Below are positions 16,969-26,059 of a DNA stretch of 64,000 bases, in pieces. The stretch comes from an uncultured Clostridia bacterium. Lineage in GTDB: Bacteria > Bacillota > Clostridia > TANB77 > CAG-508. Position numbers and translations under genes: made by a program. The notes under the pieces were generated by a model. It was given only the letters and a program-made list of their open reading frames with translations, had not been told where the DNA came from and made no database searches. Each line of letters starts with the position of its first letter. The stretch's first letter is position 1. The stretch is from NCBI GenBank assembly GCA_934141445.1, contig CAKPCF010000007.1, positions 10,487 to 74,486 on the forward strand, read 5' to 3'.

Positions 16969-18627
16969 ATGAGCTTAATTAGTAAAATATTTGGATATAA
17001 ACCACCCAAAGAATATAATTTTATTTTGCCAGATACAGCGAATAATATTGTTAATGACGATACAGAAATTGTCGATATCTATCCTTCACTTTCTGTTAAT
17101 TTAGAATATTTAAAATCAAAATACAATCTAATTATCAATAGTGATATAAATGTTAGAAAATTTAATTTGCCAATAAAGGCTAAAGAATTTTCTGCTGCAA
17201 TAATCTATATAGATGGTATAGTTGATACAGATTCTATAAATGATTCTATTTTATCACCTCTTCTTTTACGCAATTCTATTACTATGCAACCAACAAAAAC
17301 AGTGGCTATTAGTAAAGATATCTCTGTAAAAAAAGTTAGAAAATTTGATTTAGAAGATTTTTTGTATAATAGCTTAATACCTCAAAATAGTATTTCAAAA
17401 GCCAAAGATTTCAAAGAACTAATAGAAAAATTAAATTTGGGTTTTTGTATTTTATTAGTTGATACATTAAATATAGCATTTTGTATAGAAACAAAAAAAA
17501 TTCCTGGTAGAAGTATTGAAACTGCAAAAAATGAAGCTGTAATTCAAGGTTCTCAAGAAGCATTTGTAGAAAATATTAGAAATAATACTGGTCTAATTAG
17601 AAAAATAATAAATAATGAAAATTTAGTTATGGAAAGCTGTAATGTTGGTAAAATAACCAATACTCAAGTAGTTGTTTGTTATATGAAAAATATTACTAAT
17701 GATGATTTAGTAGCAGAAGTAAAATATAGAATTCAAAATCTCGACATTGATTATATAACCTCTACTGGTGAACTTCAGCAACTGATAAAAGATAATCCAA
17801 AATTACATCTTCCACAACTAATTTCAACAGAGAGACCAGATAAAGCATGCAATTCACTTTTAAATGGTAAAGTAGTAATTTTATTAAATGGCTCACCTTA
17901 TGCACTAATTGCTCCTGGTGTTTTAATTGATTTTTTAGAATCGCCTGAAGATGTTAATATAAATTATCGATTAAGTAATTTTTTAAGATTCTTAAGAGGA
18001 ATTGCATTTTTATTTGCAATATTTCTTCCTGGTTTCTATGTTGCAATTACAAACTTTCATCAAGAACTGATACCTTCTGAATTACTATTTGCAATTGCAA
18101 GTTCACGTGAATCAATTCCATTTCCTGTAATCTTCGAAATACTGATTATGGAAATTTCTTTTGAACTATTGCGTGAAGCTGGACTTCGTGTTTCATCATC
18201 ATTTAGTAATACAATCGGTATTATTGGTGCTTTAGTATTAGGTGAATCTGCTGTAAATGCAAATATCGTTAGTCCTATTTTAATTATTATAGTTGCCTTT
18301 ACTGGTATATGTGGATTCGCTATTCCTGATTTCTTACTTGGCTTTTCTGTAAGAGTATTAAGGTTCCTTTACATTATATTAGGCTATTTAGCAGGTTTTC
18401 TTGGTATTGCGGTTGGTTTTTATATTCACTTTATATATTGGGCAAGCATAAAATCATTCGGTGTACCATATTTTTCGCCGTATATACCAATTTCAGATAT
18501 TACCAATAATGCAAGCTATTCCTTAAAAAGTATCTGGAAAAGAGAAACTAGAAATAGAAGTCTAAACACTAAACGACCTCAGAAAGAGGAAAAAATAAGT
18601 ATGAAATGGAGGCAAAATACTAAATAA
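16969..18627 (+). CDS. Spore germination receptor subunit A (GerA family)
   Basis: A subunit of a GerA-type germinant receptor in the spore inner membrane, 552 residues. The soluble N-terminal half carries family motifs such as CFCIETKKIPGR-like and EAVIQGSQEAFVE. The C-terminal half has about five transmembrane helices, with FLRGIAFLFAIFLPGFYV, REAGLRVSSSFSNTIG and IGALVLGESAV. GGAG stands 14 bases before the ATG, a long spacing, but an in-frame stop just upstream rules out an earlier start. The B subunit begins on the next base after its stop codon. Germinant specificity cannot be deduced. Confidence 0.95.
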   Translation: MSLISKIFGYKPPKEYNFILPDTANNIVNDDTEIVDIYPSLSVNLEYLKSKYNLIINSDINVRKFNLPIKAKEFSAAIIYIDGIVDTDSINDSILSPLLLRNSITMQPTKTVAISKDISVKKVRKFDLEDFLYNSLIPQNSISKAKDFKELIEKLNLGFCILLVDTLNIAFCIETKKIPGRSIETAKNEAVIQGSQEAFVENIRNNTGLIRKIINNENLVMESCNVGKITNTQVVVCYMKNITNDDLVAEVKYRIQNLDIDYITSTGELQQLIKDNPKLHLPQLISTERPDKACNSLLNGKVVILLNGSPYALIAPGVLIDFLESPEDVNINYRLSNFLRFLRGIAFLFAIFLPGFYVAITNFHQELIPSELLFAIASSRESIPFPVIFEILIMEISFELLREAGLRVSSSFSNTIGIIGALVLGESAVNANIVSPILIIIVAFTGICGFAIPDFLLGFSVRVLRFLYIILGYLAGFLGIAVGFYIHFIYWASIKSFGVPYFSPYIPISDITNNASYSLKSIWKRETRNRSLNTKRPQKEEKISMKWRQNTK

Positions 18628-19746
18628 ATGAGAATTGAATTAGAAAGAAAAGAATGTATTTTCTTTGTCTGTATGATAATGCTAAATAAACTTATTCTTA
18701 ATTTACCAACTATATTGATTTCCATAACTGGAACAGGTACATTTGTCAATTTAATTTATATTGGAATAATTACATTATTTTTAATATTTATTATAAATTC
18801 TTGTTTGAAAAATTTTCCAAATTCAGATATCTTAGATATATCGAATATTCTTGGTGGAAAATTTTTAAAAACAATTGTTGGAATCATTTTCATAGCTCTT
18901 TTTTCTTTTATTTTGTTTACATTTTTGACTGATTTTTCCAATCTGTTAAAAATGATTTACTACCAAAATTCTCCAAAGCCTTTTATATTGCTATTTTTCA
19001 TAATTGGAATTCTAGTTTCAAATTTAATAGGCTTTAAATCAATAATACGAATGATTAGTTTCCTATTTCCATTCGTTTTATTAAGTATATTTACTGCGTT
19101 TATTGGGACTATTGATAATTTTTCAATTGATAAAATAACACCCGTTTTAGGATATAATTATCAAACAACATTTATAAATGGATTACTTAATATTTTTAGC
19201 TTTAGTTTTATTAGTTTTTACTATTTTTTACAACCATTACTTAAAGAACCTACAGATTACAAAAGAATCAGCTACATTTCATTTTTTATATCATTTGGAC
19301 TACTATTTATTACAGTATGTTCTATACTAACTTTGCTACCTTTAGCAAGTACTGGTATTACTATAAACCCTTTATACTTGCTCTCAAGAAATGTAAGCTT
19401 TAGTGACTTTTTACAAAGACTAGATGGTATTTTTGTACTCTTTTGGATATTATCACTACTTTGCTATTTAAGTTCACTAGTATTTTTTACAAATTTATGC
19501 TTTTCTAAAATAGTTAATATCTCAGACAATAAAATGTTCACATATATAACCTGTATGTTACTATTTGGATTTTCATTATTGCCTTTTGACATTTCAACTA
19601 TCACTTTTTTAGAAACAAGCATACTAAAATATATGACAACTGGTATTGTTTTTATAATGAGCCCTATAATACTAATATTAGCAATGCTAAAAGAAAAATT
19701 TAAAGTTCGAAAAGGAGTTGCCAAAAATGCAATTATCAAAAACTAA
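18628..19746 (+). CDS. Spore germination receptor subunit B (GerB, permease-like)
   Basis: B subunit of the germinant receptor, 372 residues, an APC-superfamily amino-acid-permease-like membrane protein with about ten hydrophobic helices spread over the whole length. It begins directly after the A-subunit stop and overlaps the C-subunit start by 20 bases, so the three are translated as a unit. B subunits bind the germinant in characterised systems; here that is family knowledge and was not seen in the sequence. Confidence 0.94.
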   Translation: MRIELERKECIFFVCMIMLNKLILNLPTILISITGTGTFVNLIYIGIITLFLIFIINSCLKNFPNSDILDISNILGGKFLKTIVGIIFIALFSFILFTFLTDFSNLLKMIYYQNSPKPFILLFFIIGILVSNLIGFKSIIRMISFLFPFVLLSIFTAFIGTIDNFSIDKITPVLGYNYQTTFINGLLNIFSFSFISFYYFLQPLLKEPTDYKRISYISFFISFGLLFITVCSILTLLPLASTGITINPLYLLSRNVSFSDFLQRLDGIFVLFWILSLLCYLSSLVFFTNLCFSKIVNISDNKMFTYITCMLLFGFSLLPFDISTITFLETSILKYMTTGIVFIMSPIILILAMLKEKFKVRKGVAKNAIIKN

Positions 19747-20875
19747 ATTAATAATTTCATATATATTTTTTAGCATTTTGATTTTATTTTCTTTAACTGG
19801 TTGTTATGATGCTACGAGTGTAGAAGATTTCTATTATGCCGTTTCTGTTGGTATTGACAAAATAAAAAATTCTAACAATATCAGACTAACTGTACAAATT
19901 GCTCAGAGTTCTTCTGAATCTGGCAGTACAAATCAATCTACAAAGCATATATTATACACAATTGATTGTTTATCAATTGACTCAGGAATAAATATACTTA
20001 ATAATTATTTAAGTAAAAAAATTGACCTTTCACATTGTTCTACAATCATATTTTCAGAAGAATTAGCTCGTTCTGGAATAATTTCCTATATAAATACTTT
20101 ACAAAACAATGTTGAAGTTCGTCCAGACTGTAATATTATAATTAGTGATAAATCTGCTTATGATGTCTTAGATAAAGTGTCAAACTCAGGAGAAAATTTT
20201 TCTGCTAGATATTTTGAATATATAATCAATTCTGAAAAATATACTGGTTTTACTGCTAAAAGTAATCTTCGTAAATTTTTTTCTGATATGAATAGTCCAA
20301 ATGAAAGTGCTCTTGCAATCTATACTACTGTTTCAGATGATATAATCCAGAACACTGGCATTGCAGTATTTAAAGAAGATAATATGATTGGACATCTTGA
20401 TATAGAAGGAGTTATTAGCCATTTACTTCTAACAAATGACTTAACTACAACTGTTGTTACTATTCCATCTCCATTTAAAAAAGATGATAAAATTGATTTA
20501 TCTTTGACCAGAAGAAAACAAACACAAATAGATGTTACTCTTGTAAATAATAGTCCATTTATTGAATGTGACATATATTTATCAGCAAATATTTTAACTG
20601 CACATGCAAATTCTGATTACTCGTCTGCAGATAATATTAGACAACTAGAGAATAATTTAAACAGATATATAGAACGAATTGTTTATGAATATTTAGACAC
20701 AATTACCAAAGAATATTCATGTGACACAATATCCTTTGGTGAAAGGCTTTCAACTAAATATGCTACTCTTGATGATTTTAAAAAAATCAATTGGGGAAAT
20801 ATATTTAAAGACTCATTTTTCAAAGTTAGAATTCACTCCGAAGTTGCATCTAGTAGTTTAATTACAAAACAATAA
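19727..20875 (+). CDS. Spore germination receptor subunit C (GerC lipoprotein)
   Basis: C subunit of the germinant receptor, 382 residues. The signal peptide ends in a lipobox (FSLTGC), so the mature protein is lipid-anchored. Family segments include VEDFYYAVSVGIDK near the start and YLDTITKEYSCDT near the end. AAAGGAG at 19711-19717 sits nine bases before the ATG at 19727; a TTG three codons earlier is too close to it. The gene overlaps the end of the B-subunit gene. A perfect 15-bp hairpin follows the stop codon. Confidence 0.94.
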   Translation: MQLSKTKLIISYIFFSILILFSLTGCYDATSVEDFYYAVSVGIDKIKNSNNIRLTVQIAQSSSESGSTNQSTKHILYTIDCLSIDSGINILNNYLSKKIDLSHCSTIIFSEELARSGIISYINTLQNNVEVRPDCNIIISDKSAYDVLDKVSNSGENFSARYFEYIINSEKYTGFTAKSNLRKFFSDMNSPNESALAIYTTVSDDIIQNTGIAVFKEDNMIGHLDIEGVISHLLLTNDLTTTVVTIPSPFKKDDKIDLSLTRRKQTQIDVTLVNNSPFIECDIYLSANILTAHANSDYSSADNIRQLENNLNRYIERIVYEYLDTITKEYSCDTISFGERLSTKYATLDDFKKINWGNIFKDSFFKVRIHSEVASSSLITKQ

Positions 20876-20888
20876 TATTAGAAAGGGG

Positions 20889-20925
20889 AAAAGATGTATT
20901 AAGCTTTTTTCTTAATACATCTTTT
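20889..20925 (+). terminator. Hairpin after the ger operon (terminator or SD-bridging hairpin)
   Basis: AAAAGATGTATTAAG and CTTAATACATCTTTT form a perfect 15-bp stem with loop CTTTTTT. There is no long T run after the stem. It stands exactly between a strong ribosome binding site (AAAGGGG, 20882-20888) and the ATG of the 54-residue gene, so it may shape translation of that gene as well as, or in place of, ending transcription. Confidence 0.7.
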
Positions 20926-20933
20926 AAATAAAT

Positions 20934-21098
20934 ATGTTTTTTATAGCAATACTATTTTCAATTTTTTGTTTTTTGAAAAGCTTTTATTATGGGCTTTACG
21001 AAATACAAAATAATAATCCTAAATCTGGCAAATTATTTTGCTTACTATCTGTAATATCATTCATTTTGCCACTTATAATACTAATTAAATATTATTAA
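20934..21098 (+). CDS. Small two-helix membrane protein beside ger operon
   Basis: 54 residues. A hydrophobic N-terminal helix (FFIAILFSIFCFL), a short polar loop (GLYEIQNNNPKSGK) and a second hydrophobic helix (LFCLLSVISFILPLIILI), ending KYY. This is the size and shape of the D subunits, small two-helix proteins found next to some Bacillus germinant receptor operons; that link is inferred from position and topology alone. No ribosome binding site lies directly upstream. Folding of the preceding hairpin would place AAAGGGG eight bases from the ATG. It converges on telA across a shared terminator. Confidence 0.55.
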   Translation: MFFIAILFSIFCFLKSFYYGLYEIQNNNPKSGKLFCLLSVISFILPLIILIKYY

Positions 21099-21131
21099 AG
21101 AAAGGACTGATATATACCAATCCTTTCCTTT
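21097..21131. terminator. Convergent terminator between the 54-residue gene and telA
   Basis: AAAGAAAGGA pairs with TCCTTTCCTTT with one bulge, across a 14-base loop. It lies between two converging stop codons. Confidence 0.6.
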
Positions 21132-21136
21132 ATAAT

Positions 21137-22300
21137 CTATTTATTTTCAGATTCAACTTTAATCTCTAAAAGTTTGCTTTTTAATTCTTCTTCTATTGAA
21201 GTTAATTCTTTTTCAGCTTCTTCACGTTTAATTCTTCCATTTTCATGAATTTCTAGTACTTTGTCTAATGTCTCAATTATATCTTTATTAGTTTGTTTTA
21301 AAGTTTCAACATCAACAATTGCTCTTTCTGATTCTTCAGTAATTTCAATAGTTCCTTGTTTTAATAAATCACTATTTTTCTTAAGCATTTCATTTGTCAT
21401 ATCTGTAACAGCTCTTTGTGCTCCTAAAGCATTTTTAGCATTGTTAATACCTAAAGCTATTACAATTTGGTTTTTCCATAATGGAATTGTATTTATTAGA
21501 GAGCTTTGAATTTTTTCAACTAATTCACTATCATTATTTTGAATTAGTCTAATTTGTGGTGCCATTTGTATTGATATGATTCTAGTTGTTTTTAAGTCAT
21601 ATAATTTCTTTTCGAAACGATTTATCATATTTGACATATCATTTACTTTTTGAACATCAATTTGTTCTTTGCTTTCTTCTGCTGCTTTCTTTAATTCCGG
21701 TAAAGTAACTGTTTTCAATTCTTCTAATTTCTTTTCACCAGCAATTATGTATAAAGAAATTTCTTTGAAATATTCTAAATTCTTTTCATACATTGTATCA
21801 AAAATTGTAATATCTTTTAACATTTGAAGTTTATGTGCTTCTAAATCTTTTTCAATTTTGCTTACATTTACTTCTACTTTTTGATATTTAGCTAATAATT
21901 TTTCTATATCATTTTTTACACTATGAAAAATACCAAAAATTCCCTTTGGTTTTTCTCCTCCAACAGTTGTATCAAAGTCTTTTATTTCAACAACTAAGCT
22001 TGAAAGTAAATCTCCAACTTCTCCAGCATTTTTAGTTTTTACATTTTCTAAAACACTATCAGAAAATTTTGAAATCTTACTTTGAGCAGTAGCACCATAT
22101 TGTAAAATTTGAGTAGTATCTGCAACATCTACTTTTGAAACAAAGTCATCAATTGCTTTTTGTTCTGCTGGTGTTAAAGCATCATAATTTAATGATTTTT
22201 CAACTGTTGCTTCTTCAACTTTATCCTTTGCTAATAATTCTACTTCTACCTCTTTATTTAGTGCTTCTGGTTTTACACTTAATTCTAATTTATCGCTCAT
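21137..22300 (-). CDS. TelA-like toxic anion resistance protein
   Basis: TelA/YceH family protein, 387 residues, mostly helical and cytoplasmic. Family features include SVKNDIEKLLAKYQKV, the long coiled coil around KLEELKTVTLPELKKAAEE and the block IQMAPQIRLIQNNDSELVEKIQSS, with LWKNQIVIALG. The family is linked to tellurite and other envelope or chemical stresses; its biochemical role is unknown. An ATG at 22327 is only three bases from AGGAG. The ATG at 22300 follows a hairpin that would bring AGGAG to eight bases, and it is preferred. It is the last gene of the VWA/XpaC/SBP/TelA operon. Confidence 0.9.
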   Translation of the reverse strand: MSDKLELSVKPEALNKEVEVELLAKDKVEEATVEKSLNYDALTPAEQKAIDDFVSKVDVADTTQILQYGATAQSKISKFSDSVLENVKTKNAGEVGDLLSSLVVEIKDFDTTVGGEKPKGIFGIFHSVKNDIEKLLAKYQKVEVNVSKIEKDLEAHKLQMLKDITIFDTMYEKNLEYFKEISLYIIAGEKKLEELKTVTLPELKKAAEESKEQIDVQKVNDMSNMINRFEKKLYDLKTTRIISIQMAPQIRLIQNNDSELVEKIQSSLINTIPLWKNQIVIALGINNAKNALGAQRAVTDMTNEMLKKNSDLLKQGTIEITEESERAIVDVETLKQTNKDIIETLDKVLEIHENGRIKREEAEKELTSIEEELKSKLLEIKVESENK

Positions 22301-22369
22301 TTTCTTATTGTATGATATAAAAATCATACACTCCTTTCTGTTTTATTTTATATAATAATTTATAATAAA

Positions 22370-23497
22370 CTAATTATTACCTTTAAAAAAACTAATTAAA
22401 TTTTCATACATATTCATTTTTAAACTATTAACTGTACTCTTAATTGTACTTGGTATTCCTTTTATTCCTAAACTTTCTACATTATAGTTTCCGCCTGTTA
22501 CACCAGTTCTAAATCCATATTTTTCCCAAGCTATTTGACTTATATCTTTATCTTGAATTGCTTTATAATATTCGTTTCCATTTTCTGTAAAAGTTGCAAT
22601 ACAATGTGAATTCCAAATTGTAGGTTCTGGATATAAAATTCTTATATCATCTTTTACTTGTGCAAATCCATCAGGATTTTCGTTTGCAAACTCTACAATG
22701 CTCTTTTCATAGTCAACTATCATAGGCTCTCCACCTAAACCTGTTTTTAAATATCTTTCAAACAAATCTGCCGGTGTATTATTCATATAACCAGATTTTT
22801 CATAAAATTCTTTTAACTTTGGTAAATTCTCTTGCATTGATGTATCTGTCACATTACCACCACACATTATAGATAATAAAAGACCATAGTATGTTGCACC
22901 TGGAGAAGAAGTAACTGGGTCTGTTGAAGCAATATTTATACTTCCATAAAGCATATCTAAACCTATATCAGACCATTTTTTACCTTCTAATATATATCCC
23001 AATAATTTATTCATATCTGTTATATAATAAGTTCCATCTTTTTCTGTTACTATTCCATCTTTAATAAATGCATCAACTACTTCAACCCAGCTATAAATTA
23101 CTATTGGAGTATTTAATGTAAGTCCACCATCTAATACAGTATATCTATCGGCTTCATTTTTTTCTTTATTTGGAACTAATTTATAGTAATCATAAAATCT
23201 TTGGTCTGAGCAAAACATTAAATCATATTTATCTCCATTATCTCTTACTAATGGATTCAAAATCAATTTTCCATTGCTCCAACTGTCATATACTACATTT
23301 AGTCCATATTTTTCTCTAAGTATTTTATTAACATCTTCGTCTGCTATAAAGTCTTCTTTTCCACCACCTGTTGCAACAGTAACTGTTTTTAAATTCATAT
23401 TAACAGTATTATCCTTTTCAGTATAAAACTTAACGCAAATGATAATCAATACTAATAGTATAAAAATTCCTATTCCTATCAATTGTTTCTTTTTCAA
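22370..23497 (-). CDS. Membrane-anchored solute-binding-like protein
   Basis: 375 residues. One N-terminal helix (about 5-22), with no lipobox, then a type 2 periplasmic-binding-like domain: NKILREKYGLNVVYDSW, YDLMFCSDQRFY, SSPGATYYGLLLSIMCGG and PEPTIWNSHCIATF. It starts with TTG at 23497, nine bases after AGGAGG. The segment GATYYGLLL matches GATAYLGLL in the VWA protein encoded first in this operon, so the two binding domains look paralogous. No ABC permease or ATPase is encoded nearby, so a sensing or scaffold role is more likely than import. The ligand is unknown. Confidence 0.82.
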   Translation of the reverse strand: MKKKQLIGIGIFILLVLIIICVKFYTEKDNTVNMNLKTVTVATGGGKEDFIADEDVNKILREKYGLNVVYDSWSNGKLILNPLVRDNGDKYDLMFCSDQRFYDYYKLVPNKEKNEADRYTVLDGGLTLNTPIVIYSWVEVVDAFIKDGIVTEKDGTYYITDMNKLLGYILEGKKWSDIGLDMLYGSINIASTDPVTSSPGATYYGLLLSIMCGGNVTDTSMQENLPKLKEFYEKSGYMNNTPADLFERYLKTGLGGEPMIVDYEKSIVEFANENPDGFAQVKDDIRILYPEPTIWNSHCIATFTENGNEYYKAIQDKDISQIAWEKYGFRTGVTGGNYNVESLGIKGIPSTIKSTVNSLKMNMYENLISFFKGNN

Positions 23498-23519
23498 AGT
23501 ATTATCCTCCTATTACAAA

Positions 23520-24149
23520 TTATTTCTCTGGCTTATCTATATTGAAATCATCTATATCAGAATATCCATCTGTTTTAAGCATTGTCTTAAATACCTTCAT
23601 ATCTGCATCAGTATCAATCATATCTGCTTGATATAAATTAGAAAGTTGTTCATTAAATGACTTTTTAATTGTTCCAACCATTTTTCTAGTATTTTCCATA
23701 AAAGACTTGCCCTCTTCACTCTCTAATCGTTGATTTTCAATTTCATCATATTTTTTTAGAATTTTCAAAGTTACTGGTAAATAATATTGAAAAAAGTTAT
23801 TGACTTTTTTCTGCTTTGTTGGATTTTTAGATACAGTATCTATAATTTTATTTGATATTCTATATATTTCTCTAATATCATCTTGTAACTGTTTATCTTC
23901 TACTTTATCTATCATCCCACAAATTTCAGCATTTGTTTTCTTAGCAGAATTTAATACATCATATAAATTTTCACTTTCAAATTTTACTTCTGTCTCTTTC
24001 TCTGAAAAAATTAAATTTCCAGCGACATAAGCGACAACACCCATACCAACAGCTATTGGTGTTTCTATTCCCATAAATAGTGGAACTGCTACAAAACCAG
24101 CACCCAATATTGCTGATACAATATAGCCTTTTTTCATTTCTAATTTCAT
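23520..24149 (-). CDS. XpaC-like membrane protein
   Basis: 209 residues. Two adjacent hydrophobic helices near the N-terminus (about 8-47) are followed by a helical cytoplasmic domain with FFQYYLPVTLKILKKYDEIENQ, the signature region of the XpaC family (named for 5-bromo-4-chloroindolyl phosphate hydrolysis). XpaC and TelA genes are often neighbours in Firmicutes, as here. The function is unresolved; an envelope-stress role is inferred from the partner. The start may be the ATG at 24149 or the one at 24137, since AAGGAAGG lies near both. Confidence 0.88.
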   Translation of the reverse strand: MKLEMKKGYIVSAILGAGFVAVPLFMGIETPIAVGMGVVAYVAGNLIFSEKETEVKFESENLYDVLNSAKKTNAEICGMIDKVEDKQLQDDIREIYRISNKIIDTVSKNPTKQKKVNNFFQYYLPVTLKILKKYDEIENQRLESEEGKSFMENTRKMVGTIKKSFNEQLSNLYQADMIDTDADMKVFKTMLKTDGYSDIDDFNIDKPEK

Positions 24150-24172
24150 TCCTTCCTTAAGATAGAAAATTT

Positions 24173-25804
24173 TTAATTATATCCTCTAACTTCTTTAAAT
24201 GCTTTAAGCAAGTCTTTTTTGCCATCAAATACTTTTGCATTAGTTAAATTTGCAATATCTTCTAGTTCATTTTCATAAGCATCTCCAAACATAATTGAAT
24301 ATACTGGAATATCTTTATTCAAATATTTGTAATATTTTGAAAAATTCCTAAAGCTACCTACATTTGACATACCATCTGTCATTAAAATTACAGATACATT
24401 ATATTTTTCCATATCTTCATCTTTTAATAATTCAATTGCTTCTTCAGCAGTTTCATAAATATTAGTTGCACCAGATGGTCTTAAATTACTAATATTATCT
24501 AATAATTCCTTTGTATAACTTCCATCATCAGTGTGCCACTTGCCTAATATATATCCATTAAATGGTATTACACTAATCTTATCTTTTGAAGTAAACTGTA
24601 ACATATCATTAGAAGCTTTTTCTTCTGTCAAAATATATTCCATTGCTTCTTTTAATTGATTATATCCATCACCAGACATACTTCCTGAATAGTCCAAACA
24701 AAATACTGTATGAACAGGTTTTCTAAGTTCTGATTGATATATTCCTAAAGCTTTTTTTATAATTTCAGTATTTGGAAATTTAATAGGAACAATATATTTA
24801 GTTGTATCAATTCCCCATTCTTTATTAAATACTGTTTGGTCTACATCTTTTTTAGTACCACCATACCAGGTTCTTCTTCCTTTTGATGCTAAAATTTCTT
24901 GTCCTTCATTGCTTAAAATATATCCTTGCAATTCCTTAAAAAATTCTTCATTATTTCCACTATCTTGTTTTATATAAGCAATTGGTGAATCTGAAATTGA
25001 AACTCCATCAATAGGGTATACAATATATAAAGGTTCTTTTCCCTCTGCAACTAATTTTTTATTCATATTTATTATTGAAAATTCATAAGTAACAACAGCT
25101 TCGTAATTTCCTTTTAAAAATAGTTCCTCCAAAAAGTCCTCACTTCCAGATGAACGTTCTAGCCCTGAAAATAATGCTGTTAACTCTGATTTTAAATTTT
25201 CATCTTCTAAATTACTTTCTCTTAATACCTCTGGATTACCTGCTAATGTCATTAGTAATCCCAAATAAGCAGTTGCACCAGTATTAGTTTGTGTTGGATT
25301 TGACATACTAAATTTTAATTTTCCACTTTTTATTGCATCAACTATATCTTTAGTATATATATCTTTATCAACAAATCCTAACTCTTTTGCTTTTTCTTTT
25401 GTAATTCCGAAAACAACAGGATTTATACTTGTAGATTTAGAGTTTGATGTTTTAACTTTATTACTATCTAGCATATAAAGCCAAATTGAATTTGAAACCC
25501 ATACACCATTATACTGTTCTCCGCTATTTAACTTTTGCATAATATCAATTGTTCCAGCATAATCTATTTCCAAGTCTATATTTTTACTTTTTGCGAAATC
25601 CTTTAATACTGTGTCTAAATCCTTGTTTTCAGTACTAGAAATTAGTTTAAATGTAGAATTTTTACTTGTTATTTGTTTAATGTTTGATATTGTAAGATCA
25701 TCTGAATCTGCTCCTGCTATCATTAGAAAAACTGACATTAAAATTAAAAATACAGCAATGATAGCAAATTCGTATGCTTTATCTCGTTTTTTATTATCTT
25801 TCAA
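24173..25804 (-). CDS. Membrane-anchored solute-binding domain fused to VWA domain
   Basis: 543 residues. One N-terminal transmembrane helix (about 10-32), a type 2 solute-binding-like domain (about 45-340, with GATAYLGLLMTLAG and VVTYEFSIINMN), and a C-terminal von Willebrand A domain from about 360. The VWA metal site is intact: CLDYSGSMSG (DxSxS), GATNIYETA (threonine) and LMTDG (aspartate). The longer frame starts with TTG at 25834, but GGGAGG lies inside it, six bases before a TTG at 25804, which is taken as the start. It is first in a four-gene operon with XpaC, a paralogous binding protein and TelA. Confidence 0.85.
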   Translation of the reverse strand: MKDNKKRDKAYEFAIIAVFLILMSVFLMIAGADSDDLTISNIKQITSKNSTFKLISSTENKDLDTVLKDFAKSKNIDLEIDYAGTIDIMQKLNSGEQYNGVWVSNSIWLYMLDSNKVKTSNSKSTSINPVVFGITKEKAKELGFVDKDIYTKDIVDAIKSGKLKFSMSNPTQTNTGATAYLGLLMTLAGNPEVLRESNLEDENLKSELTALFSGLERSSGSEDFLEELFLKGNYEAVVTYEFSIINMNKKLVAEGKEPLYIVYPIDGVSISDSPIAYIKQDSGNNEEFFKELQGYILSNEGQEILASKGRRTWYGGTKKDVDQTVFNKEWGIDTTKYIVPIKFPNTEIIKKALGIYQSELRKPVHTVFCLDYSGSMSGDGYNQLKEAMEYILTEEKASNDMLQFTSKDKISVIPFNGYILGKWHTDDGSYTKELLDNISNLRPSGATNIYETAEEAIELLKDEDMEKYNVSVILMTDGMSNVGSFRNFSKYYKYLNKDIPVYSIMFGDAYENELEDIANLTNAKVFDGKKDLLKAFKEVRGYN

Positions 25805-25843
25805 AGTAATCCTCCCAAAACAATAATTTCTCAAATTTATTAC

Positions 25844-25872
25844 ATTGTATTTTATTTTTCATTTTTTGTAAA
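25844..25872 (-). promoter_or_regulatory. SigA-type promoter of the VWA/XpaC/SBP/TelA operon
   Basis: TTTACA, 17 bases, TACAAT on the minus strand, about 40 bases before the TTG start. Both boxes match five of six consensus positions. Confidence 0.65.
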
Positions 25873-25920
25873 TAGGTAAATCTATAAAGAAAATTTTTTT
25901 TATTTTTTTACTTTTTTCTA

Positions 25921-25949
25921 TTGCTTTTTAAAATTAACTCGTGTATAAT
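25921..25949 (+). promoter_or_regulatory. Promoter of tRNA-Trp
   Basis: TTGCTT, 17 bases, TATAAT, with the -10 box ending 36 bases before the tRNA. Confidence 0.65.
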
Positions 25950-25985
25950 TATAAAAGTCAGCGGGGTAAATAAATAATAAAATAT

Positions 25986-26059
25986 AGGGGTGTAGTTCAA
26001 TGGTAGAATAAGAGTCTCCAAAACTCCTGATGAGAGTTCGATTCTTTCCACCCCTGCCA
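25986..26059 (+). tRNA. tRNA-Trp (CCA anticodon)
   Basis: 74 bases fold as a cloverleaf: a seven-pair acceptor stem (AGGGGTG/CACCCCT), D stem GTTC/GAAT, anticodon loop CTCCAAA with CCA at 26018-26020, a T arm with loop TTCGATT, and an encoded 3' CCA. The outermost anticodon-stem pair is A-C. A hairpin terminator follows at once. Confidence 0.93.
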
